Positions 15,459-19,953 of a DNA stretch of 20,849 bases are shown here, piece by piece. The position numbers and the translations under genes are program-made. Below the pieces are notes generated by a model, which saw only the letters and a program-made list of their open reading frames with translations, was not told where the DNA came from and searched no databases. The first letter of the stretch is position 1. Every line of letters starts with the position of its first letter. The DNA is from a virus. Location: IMG/VR virus record IMGVR_UViG_3300036892_000025, positions 1 through 20,849 of that record; one strand, written 5' to 3'.

Positions 15459-15874
15459 TATGGTATCAGTGCCGCCAACTTCTTCAAAGTCAAAAACAAC
15501 CATGCAATCGGTGTAAAGGTCAGAAGCCACAACCCTAGACTAATCAATCCGTCGCCGATGCTGAAGATATCATGCCCTAGAGGGAAGATATCCGCAAGAA
15601 CTTTCAGGTGCGAGTTAGGACCCATGACGCTATGCACGTCGTCTAGCATCTCGCCGCCGACCTTGCAGGACGCTGGGATGTAATCCGAGGCGTCTTCGTC
15701 AGGTCCTAGACGGCAGAAGTGATCCTTCCATGTCTGGTTCAACATCACGGGGAACTTACCGTGGTTAGCCACCAGCACAGCCTGGTTAGAGGCTATACCC
15801 ATGGATGTCAACAGAACAGGTATCGCAATCAGATACCAATACGGAAACTTACGAAGAACTTTCGGAAGATTCAT
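15458..15874 (-). CDS. DUF5317-like membrane protein
   Basis: This 138-residue protein has a GGAG ribosome site. A membrane helix occupies residues about 12-35 (YWYLIAIPVLLTSMGIASNQAV) and another about 107-132 (LISLGLWLLTFTPIAWLFLTL). Between them is the pattern VLVANHGKFPVMLN ... DDVHSVMGPNSHLKVLADIFPL ... FSIGDGLISLG. This matches the order of conserved elements in DUF5317 proteins (ANxGxxPV, H..., T/S-HL...LAD, SIGD). The role is unknown. It is coupled to the following gene. Confidence 0.7.
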   Translation of the reverse strand: MNLPKVLRKFPYWYLIAIPVLLTSMGIASNQAVLVANHGKFPVMLNQTWKDHFCRLGPDEDASDYIPASCKVGGEMLDDVHSVMGPNSHLKVLADIFPLGHDIFSIGDGLISLGLWLLTFTPIAWLFLTLKKLAALIP

Positions 15875-15956
15875 GTGTCTCCGCTTGTGTTGGCATGGCG
15901 CACAAGTAGAACTGCTGCCGTTCCCTGATGGGAGCCCATGTTCGGCATTTCAAAAT

Positions 15957-16030
15957 TGGCAGACCGCGTAGGAATTGAACCCACTCTCGCCGGGTTGGAG
16001 CCGGAAGTGCTACCGTAACACTTGCAGTCT
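15957..16030 (-). tRNA. tRNA-Trp(CCA)
   Basis: Acceptor AGACTGC/GCGGTCT, anticodon stem CCGG/CCGG with loop CTCCAAC, T-loop TTCAATT, discriminator G as in bacterial tRNA-Trp, and encoded CCA. Confidence 0.9.
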
Positions 16031-16038
16031 GTAGAAAC

Positions 16039-16128
16039 TGGTGGAGGAGGAGGGATTCGAACACTCTGTGGCCACAAGGACCTTCTGTTTTACAGACAGA
16101 CGCGACCCTCCAACTTCGCCGCTGCTCC
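16039..16128 (-). tRNA. tRNA-Tyr(GTA)
   Basis: Class II tRNA as in bacteria: anticodon stem TCTGT/ACAGA with loop CTGTAAA, a long variable region, T-loop TTCGAAT, and encoded A-CCA. The acceptor GGAGCAG/CTCCTCC and the T-stem each have one mismatch. It begins one base after the stop codon of the endonuclease gene. Confidence 0.85.
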
Positions 16129-16129
16129 A

Positions 16130-16513
16130 TTAAACTCTAAACTCTGCTGTCGATAGTCCGACAGTGAACGATGAGCGCGAGTTGATTCTATCTGCTGGGA
16201 TCAAGTAGCGCTCACCACTCTGTGTTGCAATGAATACTATATCAACTGCGGTTGGGTCAAAACTGCTGACACGCTCTCCGCTTTTATTGCCACCTTTAGT
16301 TCTCATCTCTACTGACCATGATCCGCTATTCTTTCGGCATGTAGATGTTTTCACTTGCACGCGTTTGATGATGCCGTCGTCTATAATCAAATCATACGCT
16401 TGGCTATCGGTCAATGGAATCGATACCGTGCAACCAAGACCCGTGAAGTATGCAATAGCAAGACCAAGACCTACATCACCCTGTTTCTTAGAATTTCTCT
16501 GTCTCAGCATCAT
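16130..16513 (-). CDS. PD-(D/E)XK homing-type endonuclease (I-Ssp6803I-like)
   Basis: This 127-residue protein has an AGGAGAA ribosome site before ATGATG. It matches the PD-(D/E)XK endonuclease family that includes the intron enzyme I-Ssp6803I. KQGDVGLGLAIAYFTGLGCTVSIPL (about 10-34) is the first helix region. YDLIIDDGIIKRVQVKTS (about 40-57) carries the catalytic D41 and the Q-x-K motif (Q53, K55). VDIVFIATQSGERYLIPADRI follows near residues 90-110. Such enzymes cut tRNA or similar conserved genes. Here no intron surrounds it, since it stands alone between tRNA-Gly and tRNA-Tyr, so it is probably a free-standing homing nuclease targeting a tRNA-array site. A Vsr- or Holliday-type role is less likely. 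Confidence 0.82.
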   Translation of the reverse strand: MMLRQRNSKKQGDVGLGLAIAYFTGLGCTVSIPLTDSQAYDLIIDDGIIKRVQVKTSTCRKNSGSWSVEMRTKGGNKSGERVSSFDPTAVDIVFIATQSGERYLIPADRINSRSSFTVGLSTAEFRV

Positions 16514-16536
16514 GTTCTCCTCTGCAAAGGAATTAG

Positions 16537-16600
16537 TGGGGAGTGTTGCAGCACTCCCCGTTGTAGCTACAAAATTTTATGGCGTTTGTCGATACGCCTA
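16537..16600 (-). promoter_or_regulatory. Hairpin-rich leader of the PD-(D/E)XK gene
   Basis: In the transcript, GGCGT/ACGCC (16598-16581) comes first, followed by ATAAAATTTT. Next is the perfect palindrome TTGTAGCTACAA (16572-16561). An 8-bp hairpin GGGGAGTG/CACTCCCC (16559-16538) comes last, about 20 bases before the ribosome site. The first could be a terminator for the tRNA transcript, while the others may control the nuclease. Confidence 0.4.
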
Positions 16601-16643
16601 AACGAAGCCTTTTCAATTCGTACTGATTCTGCTCAGGAAAGAC

Positions 16644-16717
16644 TGGAGCGTAGTGCGATAATCGAAATCGCGCCCGGACGTTGGCAACGTCCCGTTCTGC
16701 CACTAAACTAACCACGC
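16644..16717 (-). tRNA. tRNA-Gly(GCC)
   Basis: Acceptor GCGTGGT/ACTACGC, anticodon stem GGACG/CGTCC with loop TTGCCAA, T-arm GCGAT-TTCGATT-ATCGC, discriminator U as expected for Gly, and encoded CCA. Confidence 0.92.
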
Positions 16718-16726
16718 TTTGAAAAC

Positions 16727-16800
16727 CTTGTCTTCTGCTTCTCATATCCCTTTCGGGTCACGACGACAAACATCGCCAGACATTAGGCACGTGAGACAAG
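16727..16800 (-). ncRNA. tRNA-sized structured element without CCA
   Basis: A 7-bp helix CTTGTCT/AGACAAG (16800-16794 with 16733-16727) closes a 74-base segment between tRNA-Thr(CGT) and tRNA-Gly. Inside are CACG/CGTG, GCC-TAATGTCT-GGC and CCC-GAAA-GGG hairpins. It has no T-loop motif, no credible anticodon arm and no CCA. It may be a decayed tRNA or a small RNA. Confidence 0.4.
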
Positions 16801-16803
16801 ACT

Positions 16804-16878
16804 TGGAGCACCGTTTCCGATTTGAACGGAAGTTGCCGCTTTACGAAAGCGGAGTCGTTGCCGCTGGACCAACAGTGC
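16804..16878 (-). tRNA. tRNA-Thr(CGT)
   Basis: Acceptor GCACTGT/ACGGTGC, anticodon stem CCGCT/AGCGG with loop TTCGTAA, T-arm TTCCG-TTCAAAT-CGGAA, and encoded T-CCA. All helices are good. Confidence 0.91.
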
Positions 16879-16890
16879 TTTGTTTAAAAT

Positions 16891-16964
16891 TGGAGCCGTG
16901 TGCACGTGCTGCCCATGCGTTTGTGAGGTACAAGCTCACCGTCTTGCTGTTAGACGAACTCGGC
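16891..16964 (-). tRNA. tRNA-Thr(TGT), atypical T-loop
   Basis: Acceptor GCCGAGT/ACACGGC has one A-A mismatch. The anticodon stem GTGAG/CTCAC carries loop CTTGTAC, and T-CCA is encoded. The T-arm is GCATG-GGCAGCA-CGTGC: the stem is intact but the loop lacks the usual TTC...A, so the tRNA may be decaying or unusually folded. Confidence 0.75.
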
Positions 16965-16972
16965 TTTGAAAC

Positions 16973-17049
16973 TGGAGCAGAAGCAGGGAATCGAACCCCG
17001 ACGATGTCCTTACCAAGGCAGACATGCTGGCCGCTAACATCACAGCCGC
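16973..17049 (-). tRNA. tRNA-Thr(GGT)-like, degenerate
   Basis: The T-arm CGGGG-TTCGATT-CCCTG is normal, the anticodon loop TTGGTAA is typical for Thr(GGT), and T-CCA is encoded. However, the acceptor GCGGCTG/CTTCTGC has two mismatches, and the 5' anticodon-stem strand (TGTCTGCC against GGACA) has about three extra bases. It is probably a damaged or diverged tRNA. Confidence 0.55.
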
Positions 17050-17059
17050 TCAGAAACTT

Positions 17060-17170
17060 TTAATGCCTTCTCAACAACAGAACTAGTGTTCCAATGCCGG
17101 TCATCAAAGCGCCGAAGGCACGGATGATGTACATGACAAACATCCAGTCTTCTCGCGTGACCTTTTTCAT
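17060..17170 (-). CDS. 36-residue membrane peptide inside the tRNA array
   Basis: The ATG at 17170 is preceded by TTTAAGGACCACCA, a usable ribosome site. The peptide starts MKKVTREDWMFVMYIIRAFG and continues through ALMTGIGTLVLLL to RRH. It is a basic N-terminus followed by one membrane helix (about residues 9-32) and a positive end. It is flanked by the degenerate tRNA-Thr and tRNA-Met. The membrane-like pattern and the ribosome site favour a real gene. The function is unknown. Confidence 0.6.
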   Translation of the reverse strand: MKKVTREDWMFVMYIIRAFGALMTGIGTLVLLLRRH

Positions 17171-17185
17171 TGGTGGTCCTTAAAT

Positions 17186-17263
17186 TGGTTGCGGAAGTGG
17201 GAATCGAACCCAACCTTTATACAGTTTATGAGACTGTCCAGTTCACCAGAACTGTACACCGCA
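17186..17263 (-). tRNA. tRNA-Met(CAT) (elongator, or Ile2 if modified)
   Basis: Anticodon stem ACAGT/ACTGT with loop CTCATAA, D-arm CAGTT/AACTG, T-loop TTCGATT, and encoded A-CCA. The acceptor TGCGGTG/TTCCGCA has one U-U mismatch. It lacks the three G-C pairs of initiator tRNA. Sequence cannot separate Met from lysidine-modified Ile(CAT). Confidence 0.85.
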
Positions 17264-17272
17264 ATTGAAAAT

Positions 17273-17347
17273 TGGTAATCGATCAAGGACTCGCACCTTG
17301 GTCTCTCGCTAATCAGGCAAGCATCCTAGCTGCTGGACGAATCGATT
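17273..17347 (-). tRNA. tRNA-Ile(GAT)
   Basis: Perfect acceptor AATCGAT/ATCGATT, anticodon stem CTTGC/GCGAG with loop CTGATTA, T-arm CAAGG-TGCGAGT-CCTTG, and encoded A-CCA. Oddities are a U at position 37 and a G at T-loop position 55. Confidence 0.8.
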
Positions 17348-17348
17348 A

Positions 17349-17425
17349 TGGTGGAGCCACGGGGACTCGAACCCCGATTGTTCTTCCTTGCAAAGGAAGT
17401 GCCATCCCAGTTAGGCGATGGCCCC
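17349..17425 (-). tRNA. tRNA-Ala(TGC)
   Basis: Acceptor GGGGCCA/TGGCTCC, anticodon stem CTTCC/GGAAG with loop TTTGCAA, T-arm CGGGG-TTCGAGT-CCCCG, and encoded A-CCA. One base separates it from tRNA-Ile. Confidence 0.93.
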
Positions 17426-17429
17426 AAAA

Positions 17430-17505
17430 TGGTTGCCCGCGAGAGATTCGAACTCCCGGTGTCTGGGTGTAGGCCAGATGCCTTAGACCGCTTGGCGAGC
17501 AGGCA
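17430..17505 (-). tRNA. tRNA-Val(TAC), C33
   Basis: Acceptor TGCCTGC/GCGGGCA, D-stem GCC/GGC, anticodon stem TCTGG/CCAGA with loop CCTACAC, T-arm GGGAG-TTCGAAT-CTCTC, and encoded A-CCA. The base before the anticodon is C rather than the near-universal U33. Confidence 0.8.
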
Positions 17506-17666
17506 ACAGAAACTTCGCCGAGGTCTGGCACCATTGAACTAGCGTGCGATGATGCCTCAGCGGAAAATTGGTGGGCAACTTTACGCAAGGCCCAGAGTCG
17601 CGCGAGCGACAGCGCCCGGGTCTTTTCCCGGGAAGATTGGTGGAGCGCGAAGCAGCGGATTAAAAC
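17506..17666 (-). other. tRNA-remnant region with two orphan CCA ends
   Basis: These 161 bases hold no full cloverleaf. A segment ending GCGCTCC-A-CCA (to 17638) and one ending GTTGCCC-A-CCA (to 17569) look like tRNA 3' ends without the matching halves. Also present are a hairpin GTCGC/GCGAC, the arms CCCGGG-AAAAGA-CCCGGG (17634-17617) and an 8-bp helix CGCTGAGG/CCTCGGCG (17563-17515) around a GCAC/GTGC hairpin. They look like decayed tRNAs or small RNAs. Confidence 0.45.
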
Positions 17667-17741
17667 TGGAGTTCAGTCAGAGACTTGCACTCTGATTTGC
17701 GGTTTCGTAGACCGCCGTCGTGTCTGTTGGACCAACCGAAC
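17667..17741 (-). tRNA. tRNA-Arg(ACG)
   Basis: Acceptor GTTCGGT/ACTGAAC, anticodon stem GCGGT/ACCGC with loop CTACGAA, T-arm CAGAG-TGCAAGT-CTCTG, and encoded T-CCA. The A34 would normally be turned into inosine by the host TadA. Confidence 0.88.
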
Positions 17742-17747
17742 GTAAAC

Positions 17748-17789
17748 TGGAACCCCTCTCAAGGATTTGCAGCACCCCCGAACCTTGAT
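17748..17789 (-). pseudogene. tRNA 3'-half remnant with T-loop insertion
   Basis: A T-stem CAAGG/CCTTG is followed by an acceptor-like strand and TCCA. Between TTC and AAAT of the T-loop sit 11 extra bases (GGGGGTGCTGC). No 5' half exists in the short gap to tRNA-Leu. An alternative GGAACC/GGTTCC pairing would link it with the end of tRNA-Leu. Confidence 0.45.
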
Positions 17790-17799
17790 GCATCAAACT

Positions 17800-17884
17800 T
17801 GGTTCCCCGCGAGGGACTTGAACCCCCAATCTCTTGCGAGCGACGCGTTCTAAGCGCGTTCCGTATGCGTTCCGGCAGCAGGGA
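17800..17884 (-). tRNA. tRNA-Leu(TAG)
   Basis: Class II tRNA: acceptor TCCCTGC/GCGGGGA, anticodon stem ACGCG/CGCGT with loop CTTAGAA, a long variable region (CTC...GAG), T-loop TTCAAGT, and encoded A-CCA. Confidence 0.9.
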
Positions 17885-18195
17885 ATGGAAACCATCGACG
17901 CGCTCTCTTGTTGCTGTCTTCGCGTCGAGTCACCCATAAAAATCAGTTTCAAGAGATGGGCAACAAATCTAAATCCGAGGGCATATTTAGTCAACGCGCC
18001 TGCCCCTTATGGCGCTTCGGGTGGACGCTTTCAGCGAGCCACCGTGAGTGTATGCCCCTTACCAGTGCACGAGGCCGAGTCAGGCCGCCGTCGCGGTGAC
18101 CGTTTGACTCACTGTTGTACAACATGTTCGACGCGCGGCGGGTGCGATTATCCCAGTGGGACAGAACCGAGACCGAGAGTCATCTCTTATAAGAC
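17885..18195 (-). other. 311-base gap without a convincing protein gene
   Basis: The stretch between tRNA-Pro(TGG) and tRNA-Leu has no open frame with a ribosome site. A frame starting at 17994 runs into tRNA genes. Most of the gap is taken up by the structured RNA at 17951-18188. The remaining 66 bases (17885-17950) show only a GACGCG/CGCGTC pairing. Confidence 0.5.
17951..18188 (-). ncRNA. Large unknown structured RNA in the tRNA array
   Basis: A perfect 8-bp helix pairs AAGAGATG (18188-18181) with CATCTCTT (17958-17951) and encloses about 220 bases. One arm nests CAGTG/CACTG, GAGTCA/TGACTC (18110-18105 with 18082-18077) and CCGC/GCGG. A second arm is closed by GGGGCATA/TATGCCCT (18058-18051 with 17985-17978). 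It carries the hairpins GGTGG..CGCT-GAA-AGCG..CCACC and GCGCC/GGCGC. The palindrome TGTTGTACAACA lies between. Such stacked pairing is far beyond chance for non-coding sequence. I do not recognise tmRNA, RNase P or another known class. Confidence 0.6.
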
Positions 18196-18275
18196 TGGTC
18201 GGGGATATTGGATTTGAACCAATGAATCTCTCGCTTCCAAAGCGAGCGGGATAAGCCAGACTACCCTAACCCCCG
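18196..18275 (-). tRNA. tRNA-Pro(TGG)
   Basis: Acceptor CGGGGGT/ATCCCCG with the Pro-typical C1-G72 pair, anticodon stem CTCGC/GCGAG with loop TTTGGAA, T-arm ATTGG-TTCAAAT-CCAAT, and encoded A-CCA. Confidence 0.92.
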
Positions 18276-18294
18276 AAACTTGTACTGCAAAACT

Positions 18295-18371
18295 TGGCGG
18301 AAATGATGAGATTCGAACTCACGATTTGTTCCGTGACAGGGAACCGAGGACGGCCTCTCCTCCACATCTCC
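18295..18371 (-). tRNA. tRNA-Asp(GTC)
   Basis: Acceptor GGAGATG/CATTTCC, anticodon stem GTTCC/GGAAC with loop CTGTCAC, T-arm TGAG-TTCGAAT-CTCA, discriminator G as expected for Asp, and encoded CCA. Confidence 0.91.
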
Positions 18372-18379
18372 GTAGAAAT

Positions 18380-18468
18380 TGGCTGGGGCGGCACGAGTCG
18401 AACGTGCAGGTGTCTTTGAGGACTCTTGGGTAACAGCCAAGCGGGTCTACCAATTCCCCTACACCCCA
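18380..18468 (-). tRNA. tRNA-Asn(GTT) with a long variable arm
   Basis: Acceptor TGGGGTG/CGCCCCA, anticodon stem CTTGG/CCAAG with loop CTGTTAC, T-arm GCACG-TTCGACT-CGTGC, and encoded G-CCA. The variable region has about 17 bases with a GTC/GAC hairpin, as in class II tRNAs, which is unusual for Asn. Confidence 0.83.
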
Positions 18469-18478
18469 TCTGTAAATC

Positions 18479-18552
18479 TGGTCGAGGATGGCTGAATCGA
18501 ACAGCCGCCACAGGCTTCCGACGCCCGGAGACTACCACTATCAGAACCCTCG
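18479..18552 (-). tRNA. tRNA-Pro(CGG)
   Basis: Acceptor CGAGGGT/ATCCTCG with C1-G72, anticodon stem CGGGC/GCCTG with loop GTCGGAA, T-arm GGCTG-TTCGATT-CAGCC, and encoded A-CCA. It is the first gene after the promoter at 18591-18563. Confidence 0.9.
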
Positions 18553-18562
18553 ATTTAAAAAT

Positions 18563-18591
18563 ATACTACCACAACTTCGAAACTTTATCAA
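18563..18591 (-). promoter_or_regulatory. Sigma70-type promoter of the main tRNA/RNase P block
   Basis: TTGATA (18591-18586) and TAGTAT (18568-18563) lie 17 bases apart with TGG before the -10. The predicted start is about five bases before tRNA-Pro(CGG). The flank AGTGCTTGAYARAGTTT is shared with the tRNA-His promoter. Confidence 0.75.
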
Positions 18592-18598
18592 GCACTAT

Positions 18599-18910
18599 TT
18601 ACAACAAACCTTTGTAAGCCCCGAGTCTAATCAGCCGACGGATGCCGCGCTCGAATCTGGGTCCGTGTCCCACGCTTATCGGGAGACTGACGTGCACCAT
18701 CTCGTGAAGCAAGATCAAACGAGATAGGCGGGGAAAATTCTTCAATCCGATCTCGATGGTGATCGTCGGGTAACAGCGGTCGAAGAAGGTCGTCTCTCCG
18801 GACACGTCCTTCATTTTCCCGTAACAGATGCCCGATATCTTCAACTTGCCGTGGAAGTACTGGCGGTTATACTTGGCGAAAGCGAACTTTAACCGACTGT
18901 TTGGCCCCAT
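18599..18910 (-). CDS. SprT-like zinc metalloprotease domain protein
   Basis: This 103-residue protein has the SprT-like N-terminal pattern LKFAFAKYNRQYFHGKLKISG (about 7-27). The zinc motif LLHEMVH follows (H69, E70, H73), with GHGPRFE supplying the third ligand H82. SprT/Spartan-type domains are zinc proteases, some acting on DNA-protein crosslinks. This one is short, being the catalytic domain only with no C-terminal zinc ribbon. Its start overlaps the previous gene by 22 bases. A role in phage DNA metabolism is possible but not shown. Confidence 0.82.
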   Translation of the reverse strand: MGPNSRLKFAFAKYNRQYFHGKLKISGICYGKMKDVSGETTFFDRCYPTITIEIGLKNFPRLSRLILLHEMVHVSLPISVGHGPRFERGIRRLIRLGAYKGLL

Positions 18911-19098
18911 GCGTCCTTCGGCTTCCCTGCCTCGATCAACTTCTCGATCTCGTCGTCCAGCAGGCTGAGTTGTTCTTCATACAGCTTCTGCACTTCCGGT
19001 TTCAGCACTTCAAACGTCTTCAAGGCTTGTTCTCTCGCCTCCACCAACTTCGTCAGTCGAGACGGGTTCGCCTTACTCCCTTCTGGGGGTGTCGCCAT
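18889..19098 (-). CDS. Small helical unknown protein
   Basis: This protein has about 69 residues if it starts at MATPPEGSK (19098), where AAAAGG lies at good spacing. A start at 19134 would add 12 residues, but its AGGG is too close to the ATG. Residues 15-55 are highly charged helix (LVEAREQALKTFEVLKPEVQ, then LYEEQLSLLDDEIEKLIEAGK), probably a coiled coil. It precedes and overlaps the SprT-like gene. The function is unknown. Confidence 0.68.
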   Translation of the reverse strand: MATPPEGSKANPSRLTKLVEAREQALKTFEVLKPEVQKLYEEQLSLLDDEIEKLIEAGKPKDAWGQTVG

Positions 19099-19151
19099 CG
19101 TTGGCCTTTTGAAGATGAGGTAACTATCAAACATAGCCCTACTTTCTAAAA

Positions 19152-19228
19152 TGGGGTGGGCGGTGAGAATCTAACTCACTTATGCGGATTCACAGTCCGC
19201 TGCGTCAAACGGTTTCGCCTCGCTCACC
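19152..19228 (-). tRNA. tRNA-His(GTG)
   Basis: Acceptor GTGAGCG/CGCCCAC (one mismatch), anticodon stem GCGGA/TCCGC with loop CTGTGAA, T-arm GTGAG-TTAGATT-CTCAC, and encoded C-CCA. An extra G before the acceptor faces C73, as in tRNA-His. It has its own promoter. Confidence 0.9.
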
Positions 19229-19239
19229 ATTGCAAAGAC

Positions 19240-19268
19240 AGTTTACCATTGCCTTCAAACTCTGTCAA
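19240..19268 (-). promoter_or_regulatory. Sigma70-type promoter of tRNA-His
   Basis: TTGACA (19268-19263) and TAAACT (19245-19240) lie 17 bases apart with TGG before the -10. The predicted start is about five bases before tRNA-His. Confidence 0.72.
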
Positions 19269-19290
19269 GCACTTTCTTAAAATAATTTTT

Positions 19291-19320
19291 GAGGGCACTG
19301 GGGTTCGGACCCGTGCCCCC
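19291..19320 (-). terminator. Hairpin after the 19329 gene, probable terminator
   Basis: GGGGGCAC/GTGCCCTC plus an inner GGG/CCC makes an 11-bp broken stem eight bases after a stop codon. It is followed by AAAAATTATTTT. It separates this gene from the tRNA-His promoter. The lack of an immediate T-run leaves doubt. Confidence 0.5.
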
Positions 19321-19328
19321 GAATCTGA

Positions 19329-19616
19329 TTACAGCTTGATACCAACTTTTGCGATGAGAGCGTCAATCTTCGCTTCCACGGCTGCGAGGTCCGACTTCGA
19401 CGCCGACTCAACCTTGGCTGCGAGGGTTACCGCGTGTGCTTCCACGGTCGTCTTTACTTTCGCAAACTCCTGCGCAAGCGTGCCTTCGACTGCCACGGCT
19501 TCAACCTTCGTTCTTGCGAAGATGGCTTCCGCGTCGGTCTTGACCTTCGTCGCGACCGCTTCCGCGTCTACGACGATGTCGTGACCTACTGCCTTGATAT
19601 CTGCTTCGATTCCCAT
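19329..19616 (-). CDS. Ala/Lys/Val-rich helical protein
   Basis: This 95-residue protein has AGGGGACC before its ATG. It is almost entirely a predicted amphipathic helix with repeated Ala-Glu-Val-Lys units (DAEAVATKVKTDAEAIFART, then SDLAAVEAKIDALIAKVG), so it is likely a coiled coil. No family was recognised. Confidence 0.75.
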   Translation of the reverse strand: MGIEADIKAVGHDIVVDAEAVATKVKTDAEAIFARTKVEAVAVEGTLAQEFAKVKTTVEAHAVTLAAKVESASKSDLAAVEAKIDALIAKVGIKL

Positions 19617-19632
19617 GAGGTCCCCTTTAAAT

Positions 19633-19953
19633 TTAGTTATTGCTGCCGAACTCTTTCTTCTTTTCTACGTGAGTATTAATCGCGTAACGATTATCCCCAG
19701 TCTGTATTTGAACACACTTGGTCGTTACGCCTGTCTTAACTTCAGCGGTGGTAACCGCTTCTGCCTTCGGCAACGGTCGTCCGGGGTAGCTCTGACCCCC
19801 GACTTCTTTCTGAGTCTCTAGGATTCCTTGCTTCGCACCGAAGCGTGGCTCCTTTTGAAGGGCCACATCGTTTGCCGCAGTAACCTTTGGGTCGCCGTAT
19901 GTCGGCTTGTAGTCGTCCGGGTTGCTGGTCGTGCTGTACGTTAACTTACTCAT
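19633..19953 (-). CDS. Unknown hydrophilic protein
   Basis: This 106-residue protein starts at MSKLTYSTTSNPDDYK (19953), where the ATG overlaps the previous stop (ATGAGTAA). An upstream ATG at 19980 would add nine residues. It is hydrophilic with many Lys, Thr and Gly residues and has no membrane segment or known motif. Confidence 0.7.
   Translation of the reverse strand: MSKLTYSTTSNPDDYKPTYGDPKVTAANDVALQKEPRFGAKQGILETQKEVGGQSYPGRPLPKAEAVTTAEVKTGVTTKCVQIQTGDNRYAINTHVEKKKEFGSNN

Noticed and set aside
15849-16130. A 93-residue minus-strand open frame
   Set aside because: It overlaps tRNA-Tyr and tRNA-Trp and the start of the DUF5317-like gene. There is no independent coding evidence.
17617-17634. 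CCCGGG-AAAAGA-CCCGGG as a terminator
   Set aside because: No T-run follows on either strand, and it lies among tRNA remnants.
17677-17994. A 105-residue minus-strand open frame
   Set aside because: It runs through tRNA-Leu, tRNA-Arg and a tRNA remnant and has no ribosome site at its start.
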